Positions 1 through 5,925 of a stretch of 5,925 nt of DNA are shown here, one piece after another. The stretch covers positions 1 to 5,925 of the forward strand of contig NZ_JAKDJU010000176.1 in assembly GCF_030453725.1 (NCBI RefSeq), written 5' to 3'. The DNA is from Brevibacterium picturae (GTDB lineage Bacteria; Actinomycetota; Actinomycetes; Actinomycetales; Brevibacteriaceae). Position 1 is the stretch's first letter. Every line of letters begins with the position of its first letter. The notes beneath the pieces are model-generated. The model did not search any database, was not told where the DNA came from, and saw nothing but the letters and a program-made list of their open reading frames with translations. The translations under genes were made by a program, and so were the position numbers.

Positions 1-124
1 AGACCAGGCCAGCCACCCCGTGCAACTCGAAACCAGAAAACTGACAGTGACGCCCACCACATGCCCCGGGCCTGTCAGAGCTGCGCCCGACGAGACCCGC
101 GCCATTGCCTGCATGCGCCGGTGT

Positions 125-130
125 TACGGT
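125..130 (+). promoter_or_regulatory. Candidate -10 element for a leaderless epimerase-family mRNA
   Basis: TACGGT matches the actinobacterial TANNNT -10 pattern and ends 6 nt before the ATG at 137. Transcription would then start at or next to the start codon, giving a leaderless mRNA. A TTGCCT at 105-110 resembles a -35 box, but the 14-nt spacer is short. No Shine-Dalgarno sequence precedes this ATG, which fits leaderless initiation. The call is inferred from spacing only. Confidence 0.35.
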
Positions 131-136
131 CGCTTC

Positions 137-1177
137 ATGACTGCGGAAAAGGCTTCTCACCTTCCCAGGAACCAACCGCCACGTGCCGAGAACGACGCAC
201 CGCCAACAGCGGTCGTCGTCGGAGCCTCCGGCTTCATCGGCAGAGCACTCATCGCTCCCCTCGAGTCGTGGGGATATCGGGTGCGCACCATCGGCCGGGC
301 CGCTTCCTCCGGTCACCACATCTCCTGGAGCGACCCTGCTGGGATCGCTGCGGCGATCGATGGTGCCGATCTGCTCATCAACTTCGCCGGTCGCAGTGTG
401 GGATGCCGGTACAGCGATCGCAACCGCCGGGAGATCTGGGACTCTCGCATCACGACGACGCGAGCATTGAACGATGCGGTCAGGGCCGCCTCGGCGCCTC
501 CACGTTTGTGGATCAATTCGAGCACGGCCACTATCTACCGCCATGCCAGGGACCGGCCGCAGACCGAGAACGACGGGGACATCGGTGAGGGCTTCTCCGT
601 CGATGTGGCCAAAGGCTGGGAGCGCGAGCTCTTCCGCGGCGACCTGCCGCGGACAAGGCGAGTCGCGATGCGTATGGCGATCGTGCTCGGTGACGGGGCG
701 GCCCTGACCATGCTCGCGGCGGCAGCCAGGTTCGGTGTCGGCGGGCCTCAGTTGGAAGGACGGTGGTTCGGCCACACGCGGTATCGAGGTATCGGGCCCG
801 ATTCCTCAGGCCCAAGAATCTGGCGCGGTCATCCACTCAGTCATGGGAAGCAGCGGTTCAGCTGGGTGCATATCGACGATGTTGTGCGTGCGATCCGGTT
901 CATCGATGACCATGATGAGATCAACGGTCCCGTCAACATCTCAAGCCCCGGGGTTTCGGACAACACCAGACTGATGGCCGCCCTGCGGCGCGGCGTGCGT
1001 ATGCCGATCGGGATTCCGGCACCTCGATGGCTGCTCGAGATCGGAATGGGGGTCCTGCGGCAGGAGTCGGAGCTGGTGCTCAAGAGCAGATGGGTGCTGC
1101 CCGAGCGACTGGAGCAAGCAGGATTCGAGTTCAGATGGACGGATATCCGAGCCGCGACGAAGAGCTTGCTGCGCTGA
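137..1177 (+). CDS. TIGR01777 family NAD(P)-dependent epimerase/reductase with DUF1731 domain
   Basis: This is an extended short-chain dehydrogenase/reductase of the TIGR01777 (YfcH/SDR39U1-like) family, probably a cytosolic NAD(P)H-dependent enzyme. The physiological substrate of the family is not known. Numbering from the ATG at 137 (346 aa), the Rossmann glycine motif GASGFIG is at about 29-35, the NFAG motif that follows strand 4 is at 82-85, and SSTATIY with the candidate catalytic Tyr134 is at 128-134. Four residues after the Tyr there is Arg instead of the classical Lys. WVHIDD is at 243-248, and the DUF1731 domain runs from about 289 to the end, including the WVLPERLEQAGFEF stretch. 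About 30 extra residues at 209-238 separate the GG loop from WVHIDD; I recall similar insertions in actinobacterial relatives. The frame is open to the window edge and also offers a GTG at 20 and an ATG at 113. I chose 137 because the residues before it look non-conserved and a -10-like box sits just upstream. The family call is firm, the start is not. Confidence 0.88.
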   Translation: MTAEKASHLPRNQPPRAENDAPPTAVVVGASGFIGRALIAPLESWGYRVRTIGRAASSGHHISWSDPAGIAAAIDGADLLINFAGRSVGCRYSDRNRREIWDSRITTTRALNDAVRAASAPPRLWINSSTATIYRHARDRPQTENDGDIGEGFSVDVAKGWERELFRGDLPRTRRVAMRMAIVLGDGAALTMLAAAARFGVGGPQLEGRWFGHTRYRGIGPDSSGPRIWRGHPLSHGKQRFSWVHIDDVVRAIRFIDDHDEINGPVNISSPGVSDNTRLMAALRRGVRMPIGIPAPRWLLEIGMGVLRQESELVLKSRWVLPERLEQAGFEFRWTDIRAATKSLLR

Positions 1178-1186
1178 CCGATCAGC
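1173..1186. repeat. Short palindrome spanning two convergent stop codons
   Basis: GCTGA at 1173-1177 and TCAGC at 1182-1186 form a 5-bp inverted repeat around a 4-nt loop. It contains the TGA stop of the epimerase-family gene (1175-1177) and the TGA stop of trhO on the other strand (1182-1184). No T-run follows on either side, so it is at best a weak terminator and may simply result from two TGA codons facing each other. Confidence 0.3.
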
Positions 1187-2093
1187 CGGCAGCCGCCTCG
1201 GCGGGGATTCCGGCCTGCACACAGTCGGGGCAGTAGGGCTGACGATTCTTCTCGGAGCAGTCCTCGCAGCGCAGGTATTGCAGGCGACAGTCGAGGTTTG
1301 CGCAGTTGACGAAGTTCGGGGTCGACTTCTCGCACGCGACGCAGTGACCGATCGATTCGGCTCCATCACCGAACTCCACATGCATACGCTTGTCGAAGAC
1401 GTAGAGGGAGCCATCCCAGTACCCGGTGTTGCCGAAGGTCTCCCCGTAGCGGACGATGCCGCCGTCGAGCTGGTAGACCTCTTCGAAGCCGCGGTTCCTC
1501 ATCAGCACGGACAGAACCTCGCAGCGGATGCCGCCGGTGCAGTAGGTGACGACCGGCTTGCCTTTGAGGTCGTCGTACTTACCTGATTCGATCTCTTCGA
1601 TGAAGTCCTTGGTCGTGTCCGTCTCCGGCACGATAGCGTCGCGGAACTTCCCGATCTGGGCCTCCATCGCGTTGCGTCCATCGAAGAAGACGACGTCATC
1701 GCCGCGTTCGTCGAGGAGTTTGTGCAGGGCGCCGGGCTTGAGATGCTCTCCGCCGCCCTCGACACCGCTCTCGGACACGGTGATCTCATCGTTGGTTCCG
1801 AAAGTCACGAGCTCGGGCCGGACCTTGACGCTCAGCCGCGGGAAGTCGTCGCCTTCGCCGTTGGACCATTTGATGTCGGCCTTCTTGAACGGCCCATAGG
1901 ACCTTGTGGCCCGCACATACTGTTTGACGTCGAAGATGTCGCCGCCGATGGTGGCGTTGATGCCGTCCTTCGACACGATCACGCGCCCTTTGAGCCCGAG
2001 ACTCTCGGCCAGCGTGTGCTGCCACAGCTTGACCGCCTCGGGGTCGGCCAGCGGAGTGAATACGTAGAACAAGACGATCTTGGGAGTTGCCAT
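1182..2093 (-). CDS. trhO: tRNA uridine(34) hydroxylase TrhO (rhodanese-domain protein, YceA family)
   Basis: TrhO catalyses oxygen-dependent hydroxylation of uridine 34 in certain tRNAs, the first step towards 5-carboxymethoxyuridine or 5-methoxyuridine at the wobble position; it acts in the cytosol. The 303-aa protein has the full family layout: an N-terminal acylphosphatase-like domain with the SKDGINATIGG motif at about 41-51, a central rhodanese domain (about 120-225) with the active-site loop CTGGIRCE at 185-192 and Cys185 as the catalytic cysteine, and a C-terminal cysteine-rich tail with Cys251/254, 264, 269, 276/279 and 288/291. These look like paired zinc ligands, which is usual for long members of this family. 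Length and motifs are intact. The ATG at 2093 has no good Shine-Dalgarno sequence but lies 7 nt after a TAGAAT box, so the mRNA is probably leaderless. The gene is divergent from purL and ends 4 nt from the convergent epimerase-family gene. Older annotation would call it a rhodanese-related sulfurtransferase or UPF0176 protein. Confidence 0.95.
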   Translation of the reverse strand: MATPKIVLFYVFTPLADPEAVKLWQHTLAESLGLKGRVIVSKDGINATIGGDIFDVKQYVRATRSYGPFKKADIKWSNGEGDDFPRLSVKVRPELVTFGTNDEITVSESGVEGGGEHLKPGALHKLLDERGDDVVFFDGRNAMEAQIGKFRDAIVPETDTTKDFIEEIESGKYDDLKGKPVVTYCTGGIRCEVLSVLMRNRGFEEVYQLDGGIVRYGETFGNTGYWDGSLYVFDKRMHVEFGDGAESIGHCVACEKSTPNFVNCANLDCRLQYLRCEDCSEKNRQPYCPDCVQAGIPAEAAAG

Positions 2094-2100
2094 GGCCCAT

Positions 2101-2106
2101 ATTCTA
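2101..2106 (-). promoter_or_regulatory. Candidate trhO -10 element, leaderless type
   Basis: Read on the minus strand, TAGAAT (one mismatch from TATAAT) ends 7 nt before the trhO ATG at 2093, which puts the predicted transcription start at the A of the start codon. No convincing -35 box is seen; the hexamer about 17 nt upstream, TTCGGA, matches poorly. The missing ribosome binding site supports a leaderless message. Confidence 0.5.
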
Positions 2107-2207
2107 ATTGGCGAATGTGTCCTCCGAAGTCAGCGGTCGGGTCGTCCAGACGGTGACGGTGAATGCCATTGGTGAGACCGGCTTCCCCTCCTCCCCCGCA
2201 CCACGGC

Positions 2208-2213
2208 TAAGAT
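2208..2213 (+). promoter_or_regulatory. Candidate purL -10 element
   Basis: TAAGAT fits TANNNT and would start transcription at about 2220-2222, giving a 5' leader of roughly 35 nt before purL, or a leaderless message for the small ORF at 2222. No good -35 box is visible; TTCCCC at 2183-2188 is weak. An alternative promoter, TTGACC at 2213-2218 with TATGAA at 2233-2238, has boxes as good or better but a spacer of only 14 nt. The choice between them is uncertain. Confidence 0.35.
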
Positions 2214-2221
2214 TGACCCTG

Positions 2222-2266
2222 ATGCCGTGTCGTATGAAAGGGCCGTTAAGAGGACATGTCGAGTAA
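2222..2266 (+). CDS. Possible 14-codon leader ORF overlapping the purL start
   Basis: ATG at 2222 opens a 14-codon frame (MPCRMKGPLRGHVE) that ends at TAA 2264-2266. It therefore runs past the purL ATG at 2256 in a different frame. A second in-frame ATG at 2234 could give a 10-codon version. The first ATG lies 8 nt after the TAAGAT box, a spacing that allows leaderless translation. The arrangement would permit termination and re-initiation coupling to purL, whose own ribosome binding site is badly spaced. The peptide has no recognisable family and no run of a single amino acid that would suggest attenuation. The ORF could be a chance occurrence; only the geometry supports it. Confidence 0.3.
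   Translation: MPCRMKGPLRGHVE
2248..2254 (+). promoter_or_regulatory. Poorly spaced purine-rich ribosome binding site candidate of purL
   Basis: AAGAGGA ends only 1 nt before the purL ATG at 2256, too close for normal Shine-Dalgarno pairing. A second candidate, AAAGG at 2237-2241, is 14 nt away, which is rather far. An in-frame TAA at 2247-2249 excludes any upstream start, and no ATG, GTG or TTG follows before the conserved domain, so the start at 2256 is fixed despite the poor site. Confidence 0.45.
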
Positions 2267-4622
2267 CCTCAACTCTGCGAATTCCACGCAGGTCGAATCC
2301 CAGCAGGTCGAAACCGATCAGGCCGCCTCCAAGAAGGTCAAGGAGACCGTCGAGTTCGCTGCTGCGAATCCCGACGTTGACCAGCCCTATTCCGACCTCG
2401 GTCTGAAAGCCGACGAATACGCGCAGATCCGCGAGATCCTGGGACGTCGCCCCACCTCGGCGGAGTTGGCGATGTACTCGGTCATGTGGTCCGAACACTG
2501 CTCCTACAAGTCATCGAAGGTCCACCTGTCGAAATTCGCTGCCTTGGTCACCGAGGACATGAAGAAGCACCTGCTCGTGGGCATCGGCGAAAACGCCGGC
2601 GTCGTCGACATCGGGCACGGTTGGGCCGTGACCTTCAAGGTCGAGTCGCACAACCACCCCAGCTACGTTGAACCGCACCAGGGTGCTGCCACCGGTGTGG
2701 GCGGAATCGTGCGCGACATCATCTCGATGGGCGCGCGCCCCGTGGCCGTGATGGATCAGCTGCGCTTCGGTGCCATCGATCATCCCGACACTTCGCGCGT
2801 GCTCCACGGAGTCGTGTCCGGAATCAGCAACTACGGCAACTCCCTGGGCCTGCCCAACATCGGCGGCGAGACCGTCTTCGACTCCGTGTACCAAGGAAAC
2901 CCGCTGGTCAACGCCCTCGCAGTCGGCGTCATGCGCCACGACGACATCCGCTTGGCCAATGCTTCAGGCAAGGGCAACAAGGTCATCCTCTTCGGTGCCC
3001 GCACCGGCGGCGACGGAATCGGCGGAGCCTCGATCCTCGCCTCGGAGTCCTTCGACGACACGAAGCCCTCGAAGCGACCGGCCGTCCAGGTGGGCGACCC
3101 CTTCGCAGAGAAGGTGCTCATCGAATGCTGCCTCGAACTCTTCCACGCCGGAGTTGTCGAAGGCATCCAGGACCTCGGTGCCGCCGGCATCAGCTGCGCG
3201 ACCTCGGAGCTGGCATCGAACGGTGACGGCGGCATGCACATCGCCCTCGACGACGTGCTGCTGCGCGATGAGACCCTGACCCCTGAGGAGATCCTCATGT
3301 CGGAGTCCCAGGAGCGGATGATGGCCGTGGTCACCCCCGAACGCCTCGACGACTTCCTGGCGATCGTCGGCAAATGGGACGTCGAAACCTCCGTCCTCGG
3401 CGAGGTCACCGACTCCGAACGCCTCATCATCGAATGGCACGGAGACGTCATCGTCGATGTTCCCCCACGCTCGGTCGCCCACGACGGTCCCGTCTACGAA
3501 CGTCCGATGACCGAACCCTCCTGGACCGCCGAGGTGGCTGCGAACTCCGTGGAAGCCGCCGGCCTTGTCAAGCCCACCGGTGACGAGCAGCTGCGGGCAA
3601 CCGTGCTCCAGCTCGCCGGTGCACCGAACCTGGCGTCGAAGGACTGGATCACCTCCCAGTACGACAAGTACGTCCAGGGCAACACCGCACAGGCCTTCCC
3701 CGACGATGCAGGAGTCGTCCGCGTCGACGAGGAGTCCGGGCTCGGCGTGGCCATCGCCACCGACGCCAACGGCCGTTACGGCTACCTCGATCCTGCCCGT
3801 GGCGCACAGCTGGCGCTGGCCGAGGCCTACCGCAATGTCACCACTGCCGGGGCCATCCCCCGTGCGGTCACTGACTGCCTCAACTTCGGCTCCCCGGAGG
3901 ACCCGGAGATCATGTGGCAGTTCGCGGCCGCCGTCGAGGGCCTCGCCGAGGCGTGCCAGGACATGGGTATTCCCGTGACCGGCGGCAACGTCTCCCTGTA
4001 CAACCAGACCGGTGGCGTGGCCATCCACCCGACGCCGGTCGTCGGTGTCCTCGGCGTCTTCGATGACGTCACCCGCGCCACTCCGAGCGGCTGGAAGGAA
4101 CCGGGCCAGACCATCTATCTGCTCGGTGAGACCGAATCCGAACTCGACGGTTCCGCGTGGGCCGACGTGACGGCCGGCCACCTCGGCGGAGTGCCACCGC
4201 AGTACAAACCGCGCGTGGAGAAAGAACTCGGTGAGATCCTCATCAACTCCTCGCGTGACGGCATGATCGATGCCGCGCACGACCTGTCCGAGGGCGGTCT
4301 GTCACAGGCGCTGATCGAATCCTGCCTGCGCTACGGCACCGGTGCCCGCATCTGGCTCGACGAAGTGTGCGAACGCGACGAGATCGATGTGTTCACCGCG
4401 CTGTTCTCCGAATCCACGGCGCGTGCAATCGTGGCCGTGCCACGGTCCGAAGAGGTCCGGTTCAAGGACATGTGCACCGCGAGGCACTTCCCCTTCATCC
4501 GCATCGGCATGACCGACACCGGCGACGAAGCACCTGTCCTCGAGGTCGTCGATCACTTCGAGATCGGCCTCGACGAACTGCGCGAGACCCACGAAGGGAC
4601 GCTGCCGAAGCACTTCGGCTGA
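2256..4622 (+). CDS. purL: Phosphoribosylformylglycinamidine synthase subunit PurL (small type)
   Basis: PurL is the synthetase subunit of FGAM synthase. In the fourth step of de novo purine synthesis it converts FGAR, ATP and glutamine-derived ammonia to FGAM. Small-type PurL works in a complex with the glutaminase PurQ and the small subunit PurS; neither gene is in this window. The 788-aa protein is full length with the duplicated AIRS-like architecture. It shows SAELAMYSVMWSEHCSYKSSK (about 68-88) with the catalytic-site His81, the nucleotide and metal-binding VESHNHPS at 129-136, DLGAAGISCATSE at 306-318, GGNVSLYN at 576-583, and DLSEGGLSQAL at 676-686 in the second half. The first 30 or so residues are Ser/Asn/Gln-rich and look unconserved. 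The gene stands alone on its strand: divergent from trhO, convergent with the membrane protein gene, and followed by a long hairpin. The start is fixed by an in-frame stop at 2247. Large-type PurL is excluded by length and the lack of a glutaminase domain. Confidence 0.97.
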   Translation: MSSNLNSANSTQVESQQVETDQAASKKVKETVEFAAANPDVDQPYSDLGLKADEYAQIREILGRRPTSAELAMYSVMWSEHCSYKSSKVHLSKFAALVTEDMKKHLLVGIGENAGVVDIGHGWAVTFKVESHNHPSYVEPHQGAATGVGGIVRDIISMGARPVAVMDQLRFGAIDHPDTSRVLHGVVSGISNYGNSLGLPNIGGETVFDSVYQGNPLVNALAVGVMRHDDIRLANASGKGNKVILFGARTGGDGIGGASILASESFDDTKPSKRPAVQVGDPFAEKVLIECCLELFHAGVVEGIQDLGAAGISCATSELASNGDGGMHIALDDVLLRDETLTPEEILMSESQERMMAVVTPERLDDFLAIVGKWDVETSVLGEVTDSERLIIEWHGDVIVDVPPRSVAHDGPVYERPMTEPSWTAEVAANSVEAAGLVKPTGDEQLRATVLQLAGAPNLASKDWITSQYDKYVQGNTAQAFPDDAGVVRVDEESGLGVAIATDANGRYGYLDPARGAQLALAEAYRNVTTAGAIPRAVTDCLNFGSPEDPEIMWQFAAAVEGLAEACQDMGIPVTGGNVSLYNQTGGVAIHPTPVVGVLGVFDDVTRATPSGWKEPGQTIYLLGETESELDGSAWADVTAGHLGGVPPQYKPRVEKELGEILINSSRDGMIDAAHDLSEGGLSQALIESCLRYGTGARIWLDEVCERDEIDVFTALFSESTARAIVAVPRSEEVRFKDMCTARHFPFIRIGMTDTGDEAPVLEVVDHFEIGLDELRETHEGTLPKHFG

Positions 4623-4636
4623 GCATTTTCCATCGT

Positions 4637-4704
4637 CGAAGGGACCACCGGTCCTCGAATCAGCCGTGACCCCGCGGCTTGTTCGAAGGCCCGTGGTCCC
4701 TTCG
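4637..4704. terminator. Long imperfect hairpin at the convergent purL/membrane-protein junction
   Basis: A perfect 12-bp inverted repeat, CGAAGGGACCAC at 4637-4648 with GTGGTCCCTTCG at 4693-4704, closes a stem that continues inward: GG/CC, CCT/AGG, CGAA/TTCG and AGCCG/CGGCT, with small bulges and mismatches, around an 8-nt loop at 4667-4674. About 26 Watson-Crick pairs can form in 68 nt. A competing small hairpin, GGACC (4642-4646) with GGTCC (4650-4654), is also possible. It starts 14 nt after the purL stop and probably acts as a bidirectional terminator, but neither side has a U-tract. It overlaps the last 14 codons and the stop of the gene on the minus strand. The pairing is seen in the sequence; the terminator role is inferred. 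Confidence 0.65.
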
Positions 4705-5262
4705 GCATTCACCCTGTGTGGGTGAGGTCTCGGAGTGCGTAGATCGGCGACGCCTGCGCTTTCTCAGACTCTCACGAACCGGGCCGAGGGCTGCCCATGT
4801 GACTGCGGTGAACACCACCACGATGAGCCAATAGATCAGCCAGAACGAGTCAGACAATCCTGCGACGACGATTCCGACGAGCAGCAGTGCGAGGGTGATG
4901 CCCGAAGCGAACAGGCAACGATACCAGTCTGCCAAGCTCGAACGCTGCGGCGCCGACGTCGTCCGGACTCCGGATTGTTTGGAATATCGGCGAGTGAACC
5001 GGCGGTCGAGGCCGCGAATGATGTCGGGACCGAAGACGACCGAGAACCCCACATAGAAAGCCGCGAGTCCGTGACTGAAGTCTGCCGGAGAATGACCTGC
5101 CAGATCGAGGTAGGTCAACACGATGATGACGATGTCGACGACAGGCGTGGCCACGAGCATCAAGCTGGAAACGACTCGCCCTCCGAGGAGGTACCGCACT
5201 GCGAGACCGCCCATCAGCAGCACCCAGAAGATAACCTCGCCGACGATGATGTACGATAGCAC
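4660..5262 (-). CDS. Conserved actinobacterial five-helix membrane protein of unknown function
   Basis: The 200-aa product has five hydrophobic segments at about 3-25, 32-54, 64-82, 116-136 and 140-162. Basic loops follow helices 1, 3 and 5 (RYLLGGR, RGLDRRFTRRYSK, RKRRRRRS), while the acidic or polar loops after helices 2 and 4 carry few charges. By the positive-inside rule this gives an outside N-terminus and a cytoplasmic C-terminus. The pattern of an N-terminal GEVxFW, then PVVDIVIIVLTYLDL and HGLAAFYVGFSVVFG, recalls a widespread actinobacterial membrane protein family without known function; this is from memory and unchecked. There is no signal peptidase site or enzymatic motif. The start is a GTG at 5262 with GGAGGA 11 nt upstream. 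The last 14 residues lie inside the long hairpin and are probably not functionally conserved. The gene is convergent with purL and lies downstream of, and on the same strand as, the frameshifted membrane gene. Confidence 0.8.
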   Translation of the reverse strand: MLSYIIVGEVIFWVLLMGGLAVRYLLGGRVVSSLMLVATPVVDIVIIVLTYLDLAGHSPADFSHGLAAFYVGFSVVFGPDIIRGLDRRFTRRYSKQSGVRTTSAPQRSSLADWYRCLFASGITLALLLVGIVVAGLSDSFWLIYWLIVVVFTAVTWAALGPVRESLRKRRRRRSTHSETSPTQGECRRDHGPSNKPRGHG

Positions 5263-5273
5263 CGAGATTCTGT

Positions 5274-5279
5274 TCCTCC
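5274..5279 (-). promoter_or_regulatory. Ribosome binding site for the GTG start of the membrane protein
   Basis: Read on the minus strand, GGAGGA lies 11 nt before the GTG at 5262, somewhat farther than optimal. No other in-frame ATG, GTG or TTG stands between it and the first membrane segment, so the GTG is the best available start. Unlike trhO and the epimerase-family gene, this gene appears to use a conventional leadered initiation. Confidence 0.5.
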
Positions 5280-5334
5280 ACGCGTGGCGAATCTGTTCTT
5301 GCCTCGGACAGTATCACGCTCGTCTATCACGGCC

Positions 5335-5348
5335 GACCGTGTCCGGTC
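5335..5348 (-). terminator. Small GC-rich hairpin just after the frameshifted gene
   Basis: On the minus strand GACCG, a 4-nt loop GACA and CGGTC form a 5-bp stem (5348-5344 with 5339-5335) that starts 3 nt after the TGA at 5354-5352. No U-tract follows. It could attenuate transcription into the membrane protein gene beginning at 5262, but such short stems are frequent in GC-rich DNA. Confidence 0.25.
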
Positions 5349-5351
5349 AGG

Positions 5352-5925
5352 TCACAGCAGCTTCTCATGCCAGGGTGGTTGCTGGGGTGGCTGCCATCTG
5401 TTGTGCGCTGACTGATTCGCTTCAGGTCCGGCATGGGGGCCGGGCTGCGCGTTGCCGGTGCCATAGCTGACCGGCTGGTGCGCTTGCCCATTGAGGGGGT
5501 GCGCCCGGCGTATCCGCCGAACTGAGGCAGCAGGGCGGGCATTGGGACGATGGCTGAAGGAATTCTGCCGAGAAGGTGGAAGAGCCAGGCCTGCGAACGT
5601 CAGCACCATGGCCAGCGCTCGCACGATGATGCAGATGCCGGCGCCGGGGAGGCCACTGGCAGGAAGAAACGCTTGGAGGCCGGGGATTCCGCCGCTGATC
5701 AGGCCAGCGATCGCGAGGGCATCGCCACCGCGCCGAGAAGCATACTGGTGATTTCACTGGCGATGTTGACCAGCTCGATGACGGCGAACATCGCAGGATC
5801 GCCGGAGATGAGTATCGGGGTCGTGACCAGGATCGGCACGAAGTCGATGAGGAGCGCCGCCCAGAGCAGGCTGCGGGACAGCCAGACCGGGTGCGGTTGC
5901 GGCGAACGCGGCCGATTCGGTGCCG
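5352..5925 (-). pseudogene. Frameshifted, partial gene for a membrane protein with a Pro/Gln-rich tail
   Basis: Two minus-strand frames together read as one membrane protein. The upstream part, open from the window edge (5923) to TGA 5701-5699, gives hydrophobic sequence such as SLLWAALLIDFVPILVTTP and FAVIELVNIASEITSMLLGAVA. It then turns non-hydrophobic (MPSRSLA) and stops. The other frame takes over with ALAIAGLISGGIPGLQAFLP, GAGICIIVRALAMVLTFAGLALP and a polar Pro/Gln/His-rich tail ending PQQPPWHEKLL at TGA 5354-5352. The switch lies within the overlap at about 5699-5760, most likely near 5721-5726, where one added base would restore the reading AVA-x-ALAIAGL. At least three transmembrane segments are visible; the N-terminus is outside the window. 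I do not recognise the family. It could be a true pseudogene or a single-base sequence error, and the tail after LALPP may hold further shifts, because its sequence is poorly defined. Confidence 0.6.

Noticed and set aside
20..136. N-terminal extension of the epimerase-family protein from GTG 20 or ATG 113
   Set aside because: The extra residues look unlike coding sequence conserved in the family, no ribosome binding site precedes either codon, and the 346-aa form from 137 already contains the whole Rossmann fold.
1722..2156. Plus-strand open frame crossing trhO and the intergenic region
   Set aside because: It is antisense to trhO, whose catalytic and cysteine motifs are intact, and has no recognisable features of its own.
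2094..2255. Possible riboswitch or purine-responsive RNA before purL
   Set aside because: I could not find a conserved purine-riboswitch core or a clear multi-stem fold with a terminator in this 162-nt region, and the leader predicted from the best promoter is only about 35 nt.
2964..4280. Long open frame (438 codons) on the minus strand inside purL
   Set aside because: It lies fully antisense to an intact, motif-rich purL and reads as Gly/Asp/Val/His-rich sequence without a recognisable domain. This is the usual antisense shadow of GC-rich codon bias.
4735..5259. Plus-strand open frame opposite the membrane protein gene
   Set aside because: The product is rich in Asp/Glu/Arg/Ser with no domain, while the minus strand gives a coherent five-helix protein with a ribosome binding site.
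5491..5751. Plus-strand 86-codon open frame near the right edge
   Set aside because: Its Arg/Ala/Pro-rich, domain-free sequence lies opposite the hydrophobic minus-strand frames, which are more convincing as coding sequence.

Overview
The window looks like chromosomal DNA from a high-GC actinobacterium. Strong G/C bias at third codon positions, the family relationships of the genes and leaderless-type promoter signatures all fit. PurL and the small membrane protein most resemble those of Micrococcales such as Brevibacterium as I remember them; this genus guess is an inference without a database search.

Layout. (1) Positions 137-1177, plus strand: a TIGR01777-type NAD(P)-dependent epimerase/reductase with a C-terminal DUF1731 domain. 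(2) Positions 1182-2093, minus strand: trhO, a rhodanese-domain tRNA U34 hydroxylase, convergent with the first gene and only 4 nt from it. (3) Positions 2094-2255: a divergent intergenic region holding promoters for trhO and purL and a possible 14-codon leader ORF that overlaps the purL start. (4) Positions 2256-4622, plus strand: purL, small-type phosphoribosylformylglycinamidine synthase subunit II, complete. (5) Positions 4637-4704: a long imperfect hairpin at the convergent junction. (6) Positions 4660-5262, minus strand: a five-helix membrane protein of unknown function. (7) Positions 5352-5925, minus strand: the 3' part of another membrane protein gene, with an apparent frameshift near 5721-5726; it runs off the window edge.

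The genes do not form one pathway. trhO (tRNA wobble-uridine modification) and purL (purine synthesis) share a divergent promoter region, the other genes are independent, and purS and purQ, the usual partners of a small-type purL, are absent here. I see no CRISPR array, mobile element, phage gene, defence system, tRNA or rRNA. The points most worth a second look are the leader-ORF arrangement at purL, the long hairpin that overlaps the end of the neighbouring gene, and the broken membrane protein gene at the right edge.
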